Positions 14,190 through 21,773 of a stretch of DNA of 34,435 bases are shown here, in pieces; within the stretch, counting starts at the first letter, position 1, and each line of letters opens with the position of its first letter. The stretch lies in IMG/VR virus record IMGVR_UViG_3300020401_000047, positions 1-34,435 of that record; one strand, 5' to 3'. A model generated the notes under the pieces. It did no database searches and was not told the origin of the DNA. It saw only the letters and a program-made list of their open reading frames with translations. The stretch is from a virus. Position numbers and translations under genes: made by a program.

Positions 14190-14410
14190 TGTGGGAAAAA
14201 ATCAAACAAATCAAACCAATCTCAAGAAAAGCTAATTGGCTTGGTTGGTTCTGTACTGTTCATATTGCCTCAACAATACTTGTTTTGCTATTGTTTTTGG
14301 GTATGGGCATCAATCCAACACTAGTTGTATCAGTTGTAGCTGCTCCCTTGTGGCTTGCTGTTGCATTCACATCTAAATACATCACAGACAAAATCATGGA
14401 GGATAAATGA
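14189..14410 (+). CDS. Small two-helix membrane protein
   Basis: This 73-residue protein has two hydrophobic segments at about 20-38 (WFCTVHIASTILVLLLFLG) and 43-60 (PTLVVSVVAAPLWLAVAF), a short turn between them and charged ends. This would place both termini on the same side of the inner membrane. TAATG coupling joins it to the DUF2958 gene, and ATGA coupling joins it to the next. Function is unknown. It lies far from the lysis genes, so it is less likely to be the holin. Confidence 0.65.
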   Translation: MWEKIKQIKPISRKANWLGWFCTVHIASTILVLLLFLGMGINPTLVVSVVAAPLWLAVAFTSKYITDKIMEDK

Positions 14411-14763
14411 TGTTATCACTAAATCTAAAAATAAATGACGATACTTATGTTATCAGAGGTCAAGCCTCAAAGGTAGTTGACTTTATCAGTCATTTTTATG
14501 ATGATGAATTTTCAATCCATAAGAAAGAAAAAGAGTATATCTACATCAATGATGAAGATGCTAAGAAGCTTTCTCAGGATCAAATCAAAAGGATAAAAAC
14601 TTTTTGTGAGGATAATAAGATCAATGATTTTCAGACCTACGAAACTCTGACTCCTATCAAAGTTTCTATGGATAGTAATGAGATCAGGCATATGACCTCA
14701 GTTCAAAAAGACTTTCAAAGTTTGATTCATGGATTGATTAACCAAGCCAAAGCAAAGGCTTAA
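14407..14763 (+). CDS. Unknown 118-residue protein
   Basis: This is an acidic-to-neutral soluble protein with an N-terminal beta-like stretch (LSLNLKINDDTYVIRG) and then helical, Lys/Asp-rich sequence. It ends in a basic helix (GLINQAKAKA). No domain is recognised. It is the last gene of the coupled DUF3310-DUF2958 group. A strong hairpin follows eight bases after the stop. Confidence 0.65.
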   Translation: MMLSLNLKINDDTYVIRGQASKVVDFISHFYDDEFSIHKKEKEYIYINDEDAKKLSQDQIKRIKTFCEDNKINDFQTYETLTPIKVSMDSNEIRHMTSVQKDFQSLIHGLINQAKAKA

Positions 14764-14770
14764 TTGAGTA

Positions 14771-14805
14771 GGGGGATCAAGGAAACGTTACAAAAAAGAT
14801 CCCCC
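14771..14805 (+). promoter_or_regulatory. Hairpin between early gene group and ParB-like gene
   Basis: GGGGGATC (14771-14778) and GATCCCCC (14798-14805) form a perfect 8-bp GC-rich stem with a 19-base A-rich loop. No T-tract follows on the plus strand, so Rho-independent termination is doubtful. It may stabilise the upstream mRNA 3' end or control the ParB-like gene 30 bases downstream. Confidence 0.55.
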
Positions 14806-14834
14806 ATAAACATACTAGACTAAGGGAGTTTAAT

Positions 14835-16439
14835 ATGCAAATAGCATTAAATCAACTAAAACCGAATCCTAACAACGTAAGAAAAGTAAAAGGTAATGGT
14901 CTTGATTCTCTTATCGCCTCAATCAAATCTAGAGATCTACTGCACAACCTCGTAGTAAAGAAGAATGGCTCTGGATATATTGTTATTGATGGCAATAGAA
15001 GATTCCAAGCTCTTACCAAAATACATGGTAAAAATTCATCAGAAATGATTCCATGTAAAGTCATTGAAGAAAACGAAACAGAGATTGGTGTAATGGCCAA
15101 TATGCTTCGTGAAGGTATGCACCCTCTTGACGAATCAGAAGCTATCAACAAAGTGATGGCAGATGGTGAGTATTCTTATGATGAACTTGCAATCAACTGG
15201 GGTCAGACCACAAAGTGGGTCAAGCAACGTGTTGCTCTTGCTGAATTATCAAAGAAGGTAAAAGCTGCATTCCGTAACAATGAGTTTGGTATCGGCATTG
15301 CTCAACTATTTACCAATGTCAATCAAGATACCCAGGATAAATTGTATGATGAATGTCATGGTTACTTTGACTATGATGATATACAAAGAATGATTGGTCA
15401 GGTAAGACTCCTGAGATCAGAGGTAATTATTCCTGAGAAACACAAGCTATTCAAGTCTATTGATTTTGATGGTGATTTGTTTTCTGATGCTCAGTATGTA
15501 GCTGATATGAAGCAGTATATGCCTCTTGCAGTACAATTCATTGAGGAGAAACAAAAGTATTACAAAAGACTATACAAAGAATGTGTAGTTATTGATACTT
15601 ATCCACAAGAAGTAAAAGGCTTACTCAAGAACAAAGACCAAGTCTATGAGCATGAGATCAAAAGCCAAGAGATTGATAGGAAAAGTCTTGATGTAGTTAT
15701 TACTGCAATACCTATCAAAGGTATATTCTATGTATACAAATACAGAGATAAGACAGAACTATCACAAAAAGAACTAGATGCAATTGACAAAGGCGAGATA
15801 CCAGAACTGGGTCTAGCTGATATGTCTAATCCTCAGATAGATATGTCCAATGATATGTTTTATGACTATCTAAGGGGTATGATGTGGGATCAACAGCCAA
15901 AGGTCCAAGATTATGTACAATCAAATGGTATGCATCTTACATCTGCTATACTTTGTAATGCCATGTTACCAAATTGGTGGCATGAAGAAGGTGATGCAGA
16001 ATCAACACATATAGATCACTATACAGATATCTCATTCAATTTACATGGAGGAACAGATGGGTACTTTGCTAATATTTACAAAGAAGCTATTGCTTATGCT
16101 AAAGAGTGGAAATGTAATACTCTCCAGTATTTTCTCCGTAAAGAACAAAGTGAGTTATCTGCTATATTGTATAAAGCAGTGGTGGGCTGTATGCATCGTA
16201 CTTATGCGTTCAAAGCACACAAAGAAATCTTCAAAATCCCAGTTGCTCCAAATTGGTTCAGCCCAACAGAAGAGTGGCTCAACAAATACAAAATAACTCA
16301 GCTTCGTTTACTTGCTAAGAAGCTAGATGTAGATGTATTACCTACTGACAACAAGAAGATGGTAATGCATAGACTTCTTGCAGCATTTAGTGAGGGTGCA
16401 GAGTTTGACCCTATCAAGTTCTTAGAAGAAGTTGAGTAA
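14835..16439 (+). CDS. Large ParB-like protein
   Basis: This 534-residue protein has an N-terminal ParB/Srx-type domain: LKPNPNNVRK at 8-17, then IDGNRRFQAL at 51-60 (the GERRxRA-like nucleotide-binding motif), then ANMLREGMHPLDESEAI at 88-104. A helix-turn-helix follows at about 113-137 (SYDELAINWGQTTKWVKQRV). The C-terminal half is unfamiliar except for a SAP-like helix-turn-helix, ITQLRLLAKKLDVDVLP, near 484-516. ParB proteins are CTP-dependent DNA clamps in partition or transcription control. No ParA is seen here. GGAG precedes the ATG. Confidence 0.8.
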   Translation: MQIALNQLKPNPNNVRKVKGNGLDSLIASIKSRDLLHNLVVKKNGSGYIVIDGNRRFQALTKIHGKNSSEMIPCKVIEENETEIGVMANMLREGMHPLDESEAINKVMADGEYSYDELAINWGQTTKWVKQRVALAELSKKVKAAFRNNEFGIGIAQLFTNVNQDTQDKLYDECHGYFDYDDIQRMIGQVRLLRSEVIIPEKHKLFKSIDFDGDLFSDAQYVADMKQYMPLAVQFIEEKQKYYKRLYKECVVIDTYPQEVKGLLKNKDQVYEHEIKSQEIDRKSLDVVITAIPIKGIFYVYKYRDKTELSQKELDAIDKGEIPELGLADMSNPQIDMSNDMFYDYLRGMMWDQQPKVQDYVQSNGMHLTSAILCNAMLPNWWHEEGDAESTHIDHYTDISFNLHGGTDGYFANIYKEAIAYAKEWKCNTLQYFLRKEQSELSAILYKAVVGCMHRTYAFKAHKEIFKIPVAPNWFSPTEEWLNKYKITQLRLLAKKLDVDVLPTDNKKMVMHRLLAAFSEGAEFDPIKFLEEVE

Positions 16440-16445
16440 ACAGTT

Positions 16446-16523
16446 TGAGGGCAGCCGAAAGGTTACAAGCATTAAACGGCCATGTAAGCTGTCATTAAGT
16501 ACACTATGGTTGCTATGCCCTCA
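16446..16523. terminator. Hairpin in convergent gap
   Basis: TGAGGGCA (16446-16453) and TGCCCTCA (16516-16523) are perfect 8-bp arms around a 62-base loop. The loop itself can form CC-GAAA-GG and TTACA/TGTAA stems. It fills the gap between the ParB-like gene (plus) and the resolvase gene (minus). It may stop transcripts from both sides, but T-tracts are lacking. A small structured RNA is the alternative. Confidence 0.4.
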
Positions 16524-17012
16524 TACATCTCTACATCTTTCAATTGATTTTCTCAATCCCCAATAGGCAATCAGACTAGCTTCAGCTATTCCATCTTGGC
16601 TCTTGAGTTTCCACAGATGTTTGCCTTGGGGCATTAACTTTGATGCAAGATCTCTTGATTGATCTTTATCAGAAGGACAGTTTAAGTCTTTTTTCCAGAC
16701 TCTTGCTGGTACTTCTGTATAATTATATCCAGTAGCAACAAGCAATCCTAGGTATGCACCATACCCCATACCAGTAGCAAATGTGCTTACTAGTCCTTGG
16801 TTTGGCATTGGTTGTTGCTTTTCAATGAACACATGGTCTGGGTCATGGTCATTGAGTATAGTTAGTAACTGCCATAGATCTAAAAATCTTTTAGTCTTTG
16901 TTCTAGTTTGTAACTTATATGTCGGTACTTTCTCAGCATATAGGTCATAGCTTACGTTTCTGTAGAATGCTATGCCCCCACTAAGTCCTGGGTCAATTCC
17001 ACATATTATCAT
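16521..17012 (-). CDS. RuvC-like Holliday junction resolvase
   Basis: This 163-residue protein has the RNase H-like resolvase pattern: D7 in MIICGIDPGLSGGIAF, E64 in HVFIEKQQ, and D140 and E144 in SQDGIAEASLIAYWG, giving the full acidic set. It would cut branched DNA formed by recombination or replication before packaging. I start it at ATG 17012 because GGAGG lies six bases upstream; a start at 17027 would swallow that site. It overlaps the regulator gene by 20 bases and runs against its neighbours. Confidence 0.88.
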   Translation of the reverse strand: MIICGIDPGLSGGIAFYRNVSYDLYAEKVPTYKLQTRTKTKRFLDLWQLLTILNDHDPDHVFIEKQQPMPNQGLVSTFATGMGYGAYLGLLVATGYNYTEVPARVWKKDLNCPSDKDQSRDLASKLMPQGKHLWKLKSQDGIAEASLIAYWGLRKSIERCRDV

Positions 17013-17229
17013 TGATCGCCTCCACATTTATTTTACATTTGAGGGCCTCAGCCCAACAATACAAATTAAATGCTGTTGGCTTTCTGTTCCCAGTTTCCCA
17101 CTTAGCGACAAGTCCTGTAGCACAACCAATCTTATGGTCTAATTCGTTTTGTGAAATTTTCAGTTCATATCTACGATGGGTAAACTGTGAAACAAGATCA
17201 GTTATCCATTGTTCTTCTTTTGTAACCAT
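16993..17229 (-). CDS. XRE-type helix-turn-helix regulator
   Basis: This 78-residue protein begins at ATG 17229 (MVTKEEQWITDLVSQF). The DNA-binding motif runs RRYELKISQNELDHKIGCAT, then GLVAKWETGNRKPTAFNLYC, a typical XRE fold with Q-x-x-L-D and the recognition helix before WETG. No ribosome-binding sequence is visible upstream, so translation may be leaderless. It pairs with the resolvase and diverges from the exonuclease group. It is the only clear regulator in the genome and may act on the region just upstream. Confidence 0.82.
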   Translation of the reverse strand: MVTKEEQWITDLVSQFTHRRYELKISQNELDHKIGCATGLVAKWETGNRKPTAFNLYCWAEALKCKINVEAINDNMWN

Positions 17230-17241
17230 GTACGGAAGTAT

Positions 17242-17266
17242 TACACAAGAAAGCCAAAATACACAA
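17242..17266. promoter_or_regulatory. TACACAA direct repeats between divergent genes
   Basis: Two exact TACACAA copies (17242-17248 and 17260-17266) are 18 bases apart, centre to centre, in the 59-base gap between the XRE gene and the gene at 17289. An AAAGCCAA motif (17250-17257) lies between them. Spacing near two helical turns suits a dimer or paired regulator sites. The rightward gene has AGGAGG eight bases downstream of the last repeat. Confidence 0.4.
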
Positions 17267-17288
17267 TAGTAAAAATCAGGAGGTAAAA

Positions 17289-17558
17289 ATGGCACAAATG
17301 TTCAGTCGTAAAGATTTACAATGGTTTGCAACACAAATTGCGCCAATGATCTATCCACAAGACATGGAAGAGTTTGCAAAGGTTGTAAAAGCCAAATCAA
17401 GAAACAGCAGATTTAATATGGATCTTTTCATGGAAGTATGTAAACTTTCTTGGCAAGGTAGAAACAGTCCCCATGCACAGACGGACTGGTTATCAATTGA
17501 ATTGAAACAACAATATCAGGAGGGGCGTAATCATGGTACTAACGAAACAGCAGCTTAA
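17289..17558 (+). CDS. Unknown 89-residue protein upstream of exonuclease
   Basis: This is a small soluble protein (MAQMFSRKDLQWFATQIAPM) with several aromatic residues and no recognised domain. GGAGG lies six bases before the ATG. It overlaps the exonuclease gene by 26 bases, so the two are likely co-translated. A helper for the recombination module is possible, but only by position. Confidence 0.65.
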   Translation: MAQMFSRKDLQWFATQIAPMIYPQDMEEFAKVVKAKSRNSRFNMDLFMEVCKLSWQGRNSPHAQTDWLSIELKQQYQEGRNHGTNETAA

Positions 17559-18402
17559 TGAAAGAAAAAATTTCATTGGCTCATCAGAAGCTAAGATCAT
17601 TGCTGGTGGAGATTTCACAGCATGGGCTAAACTTATATCAGAGAAAAAAGGGGAGTCTGAACCATTTGTTACCAAGCAACTACAATTCATGTTTGATGCT
17701 GGTAATCATCTTGAATCTTTTGTTCTTGATGCTTTTGCCAACACTACTAAGATGAAGTATGGTTCAGCTGGTGAAGGTCGTACTGTAGACTACAATGGTG
17801 TTCCTATTCATTCTACATACGATGCTATTGCCTCTGATGGCAATCCAATCGAAGCTAAGACACATTGGGGATTCATTCCTATGGACGATCTTTGTGATCT
17901 ATACGAAGCACAATGCCAACATCATATGCATACTAGAGCAAAGGATCATTGCTATCTTGCAGTATTCTTTGGTGTTCATTGCAGATTCGAATACAGAAAG
18001 ATCAACAGAGATGATGCATGGATCAAGCAGTATCTAGAGCAATGCCAGATGTTTTGGAATTGGTATCAAAACAATGAGATGCCTGACGAGTTCAAGGTTC
18101 TGCCTCCAGTTGACTGGACAGATCAGATCAGCATCAACATGAAAGATCTGGAATGTTGGGATCGTCAAATGCAATCAGAGATGAATCTTCATGCTCAGGA
18201 TATCATTGAGGCAAACAAAGCCAACAAGATTGCAGAAACTGCAAAGATATCTATCAAACACTATTTGCCTGACAATTGTCGCAAAATGGTGTTGGATCTG
18301 TCAGGCAACCTAGAAGGCGATAAGATTATCGTTACTAGGAGCAAATCCAATACTGTAACACTTAAACATCAACCAAAGAAGGGAAGTAAAGATGGCAACT
18401 AA
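17533..18402 (+). CDS. YqaJ-type (lambda Exo-like) exonuclease
   Basis: This 289-residue nuclease fits the YqaJ viral recombinase fold, a PD-(D/E)XK enzyme that resects double-stranded ends. Motifs seen: IGSSEAKIIAGG at 15-26, E61 in GNHLESF, D97 in STYDAIASDG, E107-A-K109 in PIEAKT, and the Gln motif QCQHHM at 127-132. The C-terminal third is helical. It overlaps the annealing protein gene by 11 bases, the usual exonuclease-annealase pair. GGAGG precedes the start. Confidence 0.9.
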   Translation: MVLTKQQLNERKNFIGSSEAKIIAGGDFTAWAKLISEKKGESEPFVTKQLQFMFDAGNHLESFVLDAFANTTKMKYGSAGEGRTVDYNGVPIHSTYDAIASDGNPIEAKTHWGFIPMDDLCDLYEAQCQHHMHTRAKDHCYLAVFFGVHCRFEYRKINRDDAWIKQYLEQCQMFWNWYQNNEMPDEFKVLPPVDWTDQISINMKDLECWDRQMQSEMNLHAQDIIEANKANKIAETAKISIKHYLPDNCRKMVLDLSGNLEGDKIIVTRSKSNTVTLKHQPKKGSKDGN

Positions 18403-19051
18403 AACCTCAGCTAAATCGGTATGGGAAGTTCTATCAAAAATCGACGTGTCAGGATACATGGAGAAGAAGAATGGACTTGACTATGTATCATGGACTCATG
18501 CTTGGTCAGCAGTGAAACAAGCATTTCCTACTGCATCATTCATGAAGCACACATTTGTTGACAATCAACACAATGTTTTACCATTCATGCGTGATTACAA
18601 GGGCAATACTTTTGTCAAAGTTTCTGTCAAGATCGAAACAATCAACATTGAAGAGATCTATCCAGTCATGGACAATCGTATGCAAGCAATCAATGCAGAA
18701 AAGACCAGCAAGTTCAACAAGGACAAGGTGGGTCGCATACCTGATGCAACAGAAATCAACAATGCTTTCCAACGTGCATTGACTAAGTGTCTTGCATATC
18801 ATGGTCTTGGCATCAACGTCTATGCTGGTGAAGATCTACCTATGGGTGACATGATCGAGAAAACCATTGACAAAGATGAAGAGGCTGTGCAAGCATTCGA
18901 AATTGCTTTGAAAGATGTCAAAGACAAAGATCAACTAAACGAGGTATGGTCATTGAACGCTTCAAGATACAACAAAATGGGTGTACAGGCTCAGGACAAA
19001 GTCCAGCAGCTGTTCAAGTCTACTCGTACTAAACTAAAGATTGCTAACTAA
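18392..19051 (+). CDS. DUF1071-type single-strand annealing protein
   Basis: This 219-residue protein pairs with the exonuclease. The DUF1071 (Sak-type) pattern is clear: NGLDYVSWTHAWSAVKQAFP near 28-47, YPVMDNRMQAIN in the middle, then EINNAFQRALTKCLAYHGLG followed by VYAGEDLP. Members anneal complementary single strands and are used with SSB and Exo in phage recombination. The C-terminal region is helical and Lys-rich. Codon use is less A/T-biased than in the late genes. Confidence 0.88.
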   Translation: MATKTSAKSVWEVLSKIDVSGYMEKKNGLDYVSWTHAWSAVKQAFPTASFMKHTFVDNQHNVLPFMRDYKGNTFVKVSVKIETINIEEIYPVMDNRMQAINAEKTSKFNKDKVGRIPDATEINNAFQRALTKCLAYHGLGINVYAGEDLPMGDMIEKTIDKDEEAVQAFEIALKDVKDKDQLNEVWSLNASRYNKMGVQAQDKVQQLFKSTRTKLKIAN

Positions 19052-19075
19052 TGCAATCTATTCCGAGGCAATGCT

Positions 19076-19321
19076 ATGGAATTTGAAACTCCTGACAGTA
19101 TTGCTTCGGAAATTAAAAGACTTTTAATACTTATAAAGAATAAAAACCTAATTGATTTTCCAAGACAAGAGTTTGATTTTGAGTTTGAAGTAGGTAACGT
19201 TCCAGCTTGTGTGACATTGTCACTAGAGATTCGAACTCCAAACTTAATTGAAATTAATTTAGATGAAGATATATCTAATAAAAACAATGTCTTACACCTA
19301 AAAGATTACAGGAGGGATTAA
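19076..19321 (+). CDS. Unknown 81-residue acidic protein
   Basis: This is a small acidic protein with a helical N terminus and then a beta-rich middle (DFEFEVGNVPACVTLSLEIR). Ribosome-binding sequence is weak (GAGG). The stop TAA is followed at once by the next ATG. Codon use is more A/T-ending than in the annealing protein gene before it. No family is recognised. Confidence 0.55.
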   Translation: MEFETPDSIASEIKRLLILIKNKNLIDFPRQEFDFEFEVGNVPACVTLSLEIRTPNLIEINLDEDISNKNNVLHLKDYRRD

Positions 19322-19507
19322 ATGCCTGAATATACTAGCACTGTCACTTTAATATTTGGTGGCAATAATTTAGATGCAAAAGATGTAGAAGAGTATAGGC
19401 TAAAACTAAAAGATAATTTTCTTGGTACATTTGGCATACTCATCACAGATGATGAGATAACTGATATCAATAAGATTAGACAGATTAATTACAAGAGGAA
19501 CGAATAA
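19322..19507 (+). CDS. Unknown 61-residue protein
   Basis: This is a short soluble protein (STVTLIFGGNNLDAKDVEEY) with a beta-alpha pattern and an acidic character. AGGAGG lies about seven bases before the ATG, inside the previous gene. Its stop shares a base with the next start (TAATG). The compact size and coupling support a real gene; function is unknown. Confidence 0.6.
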   Translation: MPEYTSTVTLIFGGNNLDAKDVEEYRLKLKDNFLGTFGILITDDEITDINKIRQINYKRNE

Positions 19508-19773
19508 TGAAAAGCTTTGAACATTGTGTTAAGTGTGGAATGGAACTAAGAAAGGTAAGCTTAGTAAGGGTTAGGCCGACTAGATGTGGTGAATGCAGAG
19601 CTAATTCAAGAAACCATGAGTTCAAAAGAATCATGGAGGATTGTGCCAAAATGTCAGAACCTGAAGAAGGTATGTTTGAAGATATTAAGTTTGATCCTGA
19701 TGAAGGTGTAATGCATAGACACAAGAAACCAACAACAGAAGTCGGTATTAAGAGTTCTTTAGGTGGCTTGTAA
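19507..19773 (+). CDS. Zinc-ribbon protein
   Basis: This 88-residue protein has two CxxC knuckles (C7/C10 in HCVKCGMEL and C27/C30 in RCGECRAN) 16 residues apart, which should hold one zinc ion. Acidic sequence follows, then a short basic tail. It may bind nucleic acid or protein. Last gene of the rightward arm: its 3' end overlaps the endolysin gene on the other strand by 26 bases. Confidence 0.7.
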   Translation: MKSFEHCVKCGMELRKVSLVRVRPTRCGECRANSRNHEFKRIMEDCAKMSEPEEGMFEDIKFDPDEGVMHRHKKPTTEVGIKSSLGGL

Positions 19774-20287
19774 CATACATCTCTACTGCTGTTTTTCTAG
19801 TTTCATAACATCTCCTATCCCAACCCTTACCAAATGTATCATAGTTTTTAAGGGTTCTATAAAATTGTGATCTTTGTGCAGTAAACACTTCGATCACACC
19901 TTTTATAGTAGTTGGATAGTCTTGTATAGCTTGCAATGTACCTGATCCTATCACACCATCAATAGATGTAGCTAAAAAACCTTGTAACGTTTTAGCTGCT
20001 CTTGATACACCAGCATTGACTGCAAAGTCAAAAACTGCCCAATCTAAACCAGCTGGTAGATCATCGCCTTTTATTTTGTCCCAATACTTTCTTTTGTATA
20101 TCTCACGAACAGCTTCCATAGGCATTTCTTTTACTTCATCTTTGGTACATTCTCTTCCTAGATAACGTTCATATACCTTTTTAGTAACACCATAATTAGT
20201 AGCTCCCCCTGGGTCTTTGGGGTGATCTACGTATCCACCTTCATGATGTAAAACCAACTCCAATGCTTTTTCAAAATTTTCTTTCAT
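19748..20287 (-). CDS. Endolysin, GH108-type muramidase
   Basis: This 179-residue enzyme degrades cell-wall glycan at lysis. The catalytic Glu lies in HHEGGYVDHP (E16), the hallmark of glycoside hydrolase family 108. It continues PGGATNYGVT, then LDWAVFDFAVNAGVSRAAKT, and ends with a C-terminal peptidoglycan-binding-like part with IDGVIGSGTLQAI. No signal peptide is seen, so it needs the holin encoded just upstream (ATGA overlap). It is the last gene of the leftward late block. Confidence 0.92.
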   Translation of the reverse strand: MKENFEKALELVLHHEGGYVDHPKDPGGATNYGVTKKVYERYLGRECTKDEVKEMPMEAVREIYKRKYWDKIKGDDLPAGLDWAVFDFAVNAGVSRAAKTLQGFLATSIDGVIGSGTLQAIQDYPTTIKGVIEVFTAQRSQFYRTLKNYDTFGKGWDRRCYETRKTAVEMYVTSHLKNS

Positions 20288-20649
20288 TTTTTCAACTTTG
20301 CTATTGATTTAAGACCAAAGGAAGCTGCAATTGATGCAAGTATTCCGTAGCTCAGCCAATCAGGGCAATCCTCTCTTAAAAATTTAAAGCCATCTGATAT
20401 ATATGGCTGAAGTGCTGGTATGAAACAAGCAACTATCAATATAATAAAAGTAATGGTCCAAGCCTCGTCTTTCCAGCTGTTATCAGAAGCGTCCATTGCT
20501 TTTTCGTCCCATGAACCTTCTTGTTCAACTCTTTTAACTTGTGCTTGTACTTTTGCAACTTCTAATTGTTGCTTGGCTTTGGCTTTCTCTTGTTTGCCTT
20601 GAAGCCAAGTTGTAGCAATATTTGCTATCGGACCTAATAGTTGTATCAT
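20284..20649 (-). CDS. Probable holin, GTA-type 3TM family
   Basis: This 121-residue protein has an N-terminal helix with Lys/Gln-rich sequence (QEKAKAKQQLEVAKVQAQVK) and two clear hydrophobic segments at about 64-85 (WTITFIILIVACFIPALQPYI) and 99-115 (SYGILASIAASFGLKSI). The WKDEAWT motif before the first membrane helix matches holins of the 3TM type known from gene transfer agents. It is coupled to the endolysin gene, which supports pore formation for its release. Confidence 0.82.
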   Translation of the reverse strand: MIQLLGPIANIATTWLQGKQEKAKAKQQLEVAKVQAQVKRVEQEGSWDEKAMDASDNSWKDEAWTITFIILIVACFIPALQPYISDGFKFLREDCPDWLSYGILASIAASFGLKSIAKLKK

Positions 20650-21116
20650 ATTATTCCTTTCTTTTTAGCAATGATAGCAAGTACTGTTACAACACCAGCT
20701 AACAAAGCAGTTATCAGTATTCCTAAAACTATTTTAAGAATCAAATCTTTTATTTCTTCTTGTCGTTTTTTTTGTTTTAATGCAGCTTCTTTTCTAGCCT
20801 TTCTTGCCTCAGAACAATAACGTTGGTAATCTGTCCATAAACCAGCCCTACCATATAACTGCATATATTCTCTAAGTTTATCATGCTTAACTCTTATTTG
20901 TTCTAATGCCATGAACTCTTCTAGATCATTATCAGTTTTACCTGACAAATTAGTCCATAAACTATTACGTTTTTTATGTAGATCTTTTTGTAATTCATCT
21001 TCAGCAGCTACAAAACGACTTATTGCATTACCAGCTGATGCTATATCTTTTCCATTTTCTAGTGTTTGTTTGATGACAGCGAAGGCACTATTTGCAATCA
21101 TTAGCATTTCAAGCAC
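20646..21116 (-). CDS. Tail-anchored coiled-coil membrane protein in lysis region
   Basis: This 156-residue protein has a long helical body (residues 1-125, with YGRAGLWTDYQRYC in the middle), a Lys/Arg/Glu-rich stretch, and one hydrophobic C-terminal segment (IVLGILITALLAGVVTVLAI). The start is a GTG at 21116 with GAGG seven bases upstream; ATG 21107 would have poor spacing. Its place before the holin suggests a lysis role. I cannot identify a spanin signature. Confidence 0.65.
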   Translation of the reverse strand: MLEMLMIANSAFAVIKQTLENGKDIASAGNAISRFVAAEDELQKDLHKKRNSLWTNLSGKTDNDLEEFMALEQIRVKHDKLREYMQLYGRAGLWTDYQRYCSEARKARKEAALKQKKRQEEIKDLILKIVLGILITALLAGVVTVLAIIAKKKGII

Positions 21117-21120
21117 AGTG

Positions 21121-21351
21121 TCACCTCACATTCAGAACCTTATCAAGCTTATCTTCTAGTCTATGCAATGCCTCCATTACACGACCAGATGTATCACGCA
21201 GATCATCTTTCGATGCGTACTCTTCTCTTGTTTTGTTAAGTAGTATTTGTAAACGTTTTACTTCAGCAAACATTTTATTAAATGCCCAGCCAAATGGGAG
21301 TATAACAAACGTCAATATTGCTGACCATATTACTTGCACATCTATTTCCAT
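21121..21351 (-). CDS. Small membrane protein with coiled coil
   Basis: This 76-residue protein has an N-terminal hydrophobic segment (VIWSAILTFVILPFGWAF, about 7-24) followed by a heptad-like charged helix (VKRLQILLNKTREEYASKDD and onward). The layout, one membrane helix then a coiled coil, is common for accessory holins or small tail-lysis proteins of phages. It lies in the lysis cluster next to the tail-anchored protein. Function is unproven. Confidence 0.65.
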   Translation of the reverse strand: MEIDVQVIWSAILTFVILPFGWAFNKMFAEVKRLQILLNKTREEYASKDDLRDTSGRVMEALHRLEDKLDKVLNVR

Positions 21352-21353
21352 AT

Positions 21354-21773
21354 CTATCCTTTAGGATATTTGTCTTTCACTGCTTTTATTGCTTTTTGGA
21401 AAGCATCACCACCTTCGCCAGCATGATATATCATATCTAGCTGATCTCCTATGGTTGGATATTCTGCTTCTCTTTTATCTTTATAAGTCATAGCAGCTTT
21501 TCTATCTGCTTCAGCTTTTGCCTCAGCATCTATTACAGATTGTTTTTTCGTTGCAAACTTCTTTTCAAAATCAAAAGATGAAATATCAGTTATAATTTTA
21601 TTAGGTGATCCATCATTATATTCTATTTCACCTGATTTACCATTCCATTGTATAGCATGAATATTTTCATCAACTCTAAAAGTAGATGATTCTAAGTAAT
21701 CATTATCAACATAAAGTTGAGCCTTACCATCAAATTCAGATTCTTTTATATAAGTTATTACTGCCATGCTCAA
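21354..21773 (-). CDS. Tail-associated protein, paralogue of the one at 23378-23743
   Basis: This 139-residue protein has a beta-rich N-terminal half and a helical C terminus with EYPTIGDQLDMIYHAG, then IKAVKDKYPKG. The same C-terminal module occurs in the protein at 23378-23743. This short module is common in marine phage tail-fibre clusters and is of unknown function; a chaperone-like or fibre-attachment role is an inference. A four-base overlap joins it to the oxygenase gene. Confidence 0.7.
   Translation of the reverse strand: MSMAVITYIKESEFDGKAQLYVDNDYLESSTFRVDENIHAIQWNGKSGEIEYNDGSPNKIITDISSFDFEKKFATKKQSVIDAEAKAEADRKAAMTYKDKREAEYPTIGDQLDMIYHAGEGGDAFQKAIKAVKDKYPKG

Noticed and set aside
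16446-16523. A new riboswitch or ribozyme in the convergent gap
   Set aside because: Only one outer 8-bp stem is strong; inner pairing is weak and no known motif is recognised. Listed only as a hairpin.
10902-17241. TACGGAAGTA repeated at 10902 and 17231 as a regulatory word
   Set aside because: There are just two exact copies, one being part of a hairpin arm; related ACGGAAGT words occur elsewhere in unrelated places, so there is too little support.
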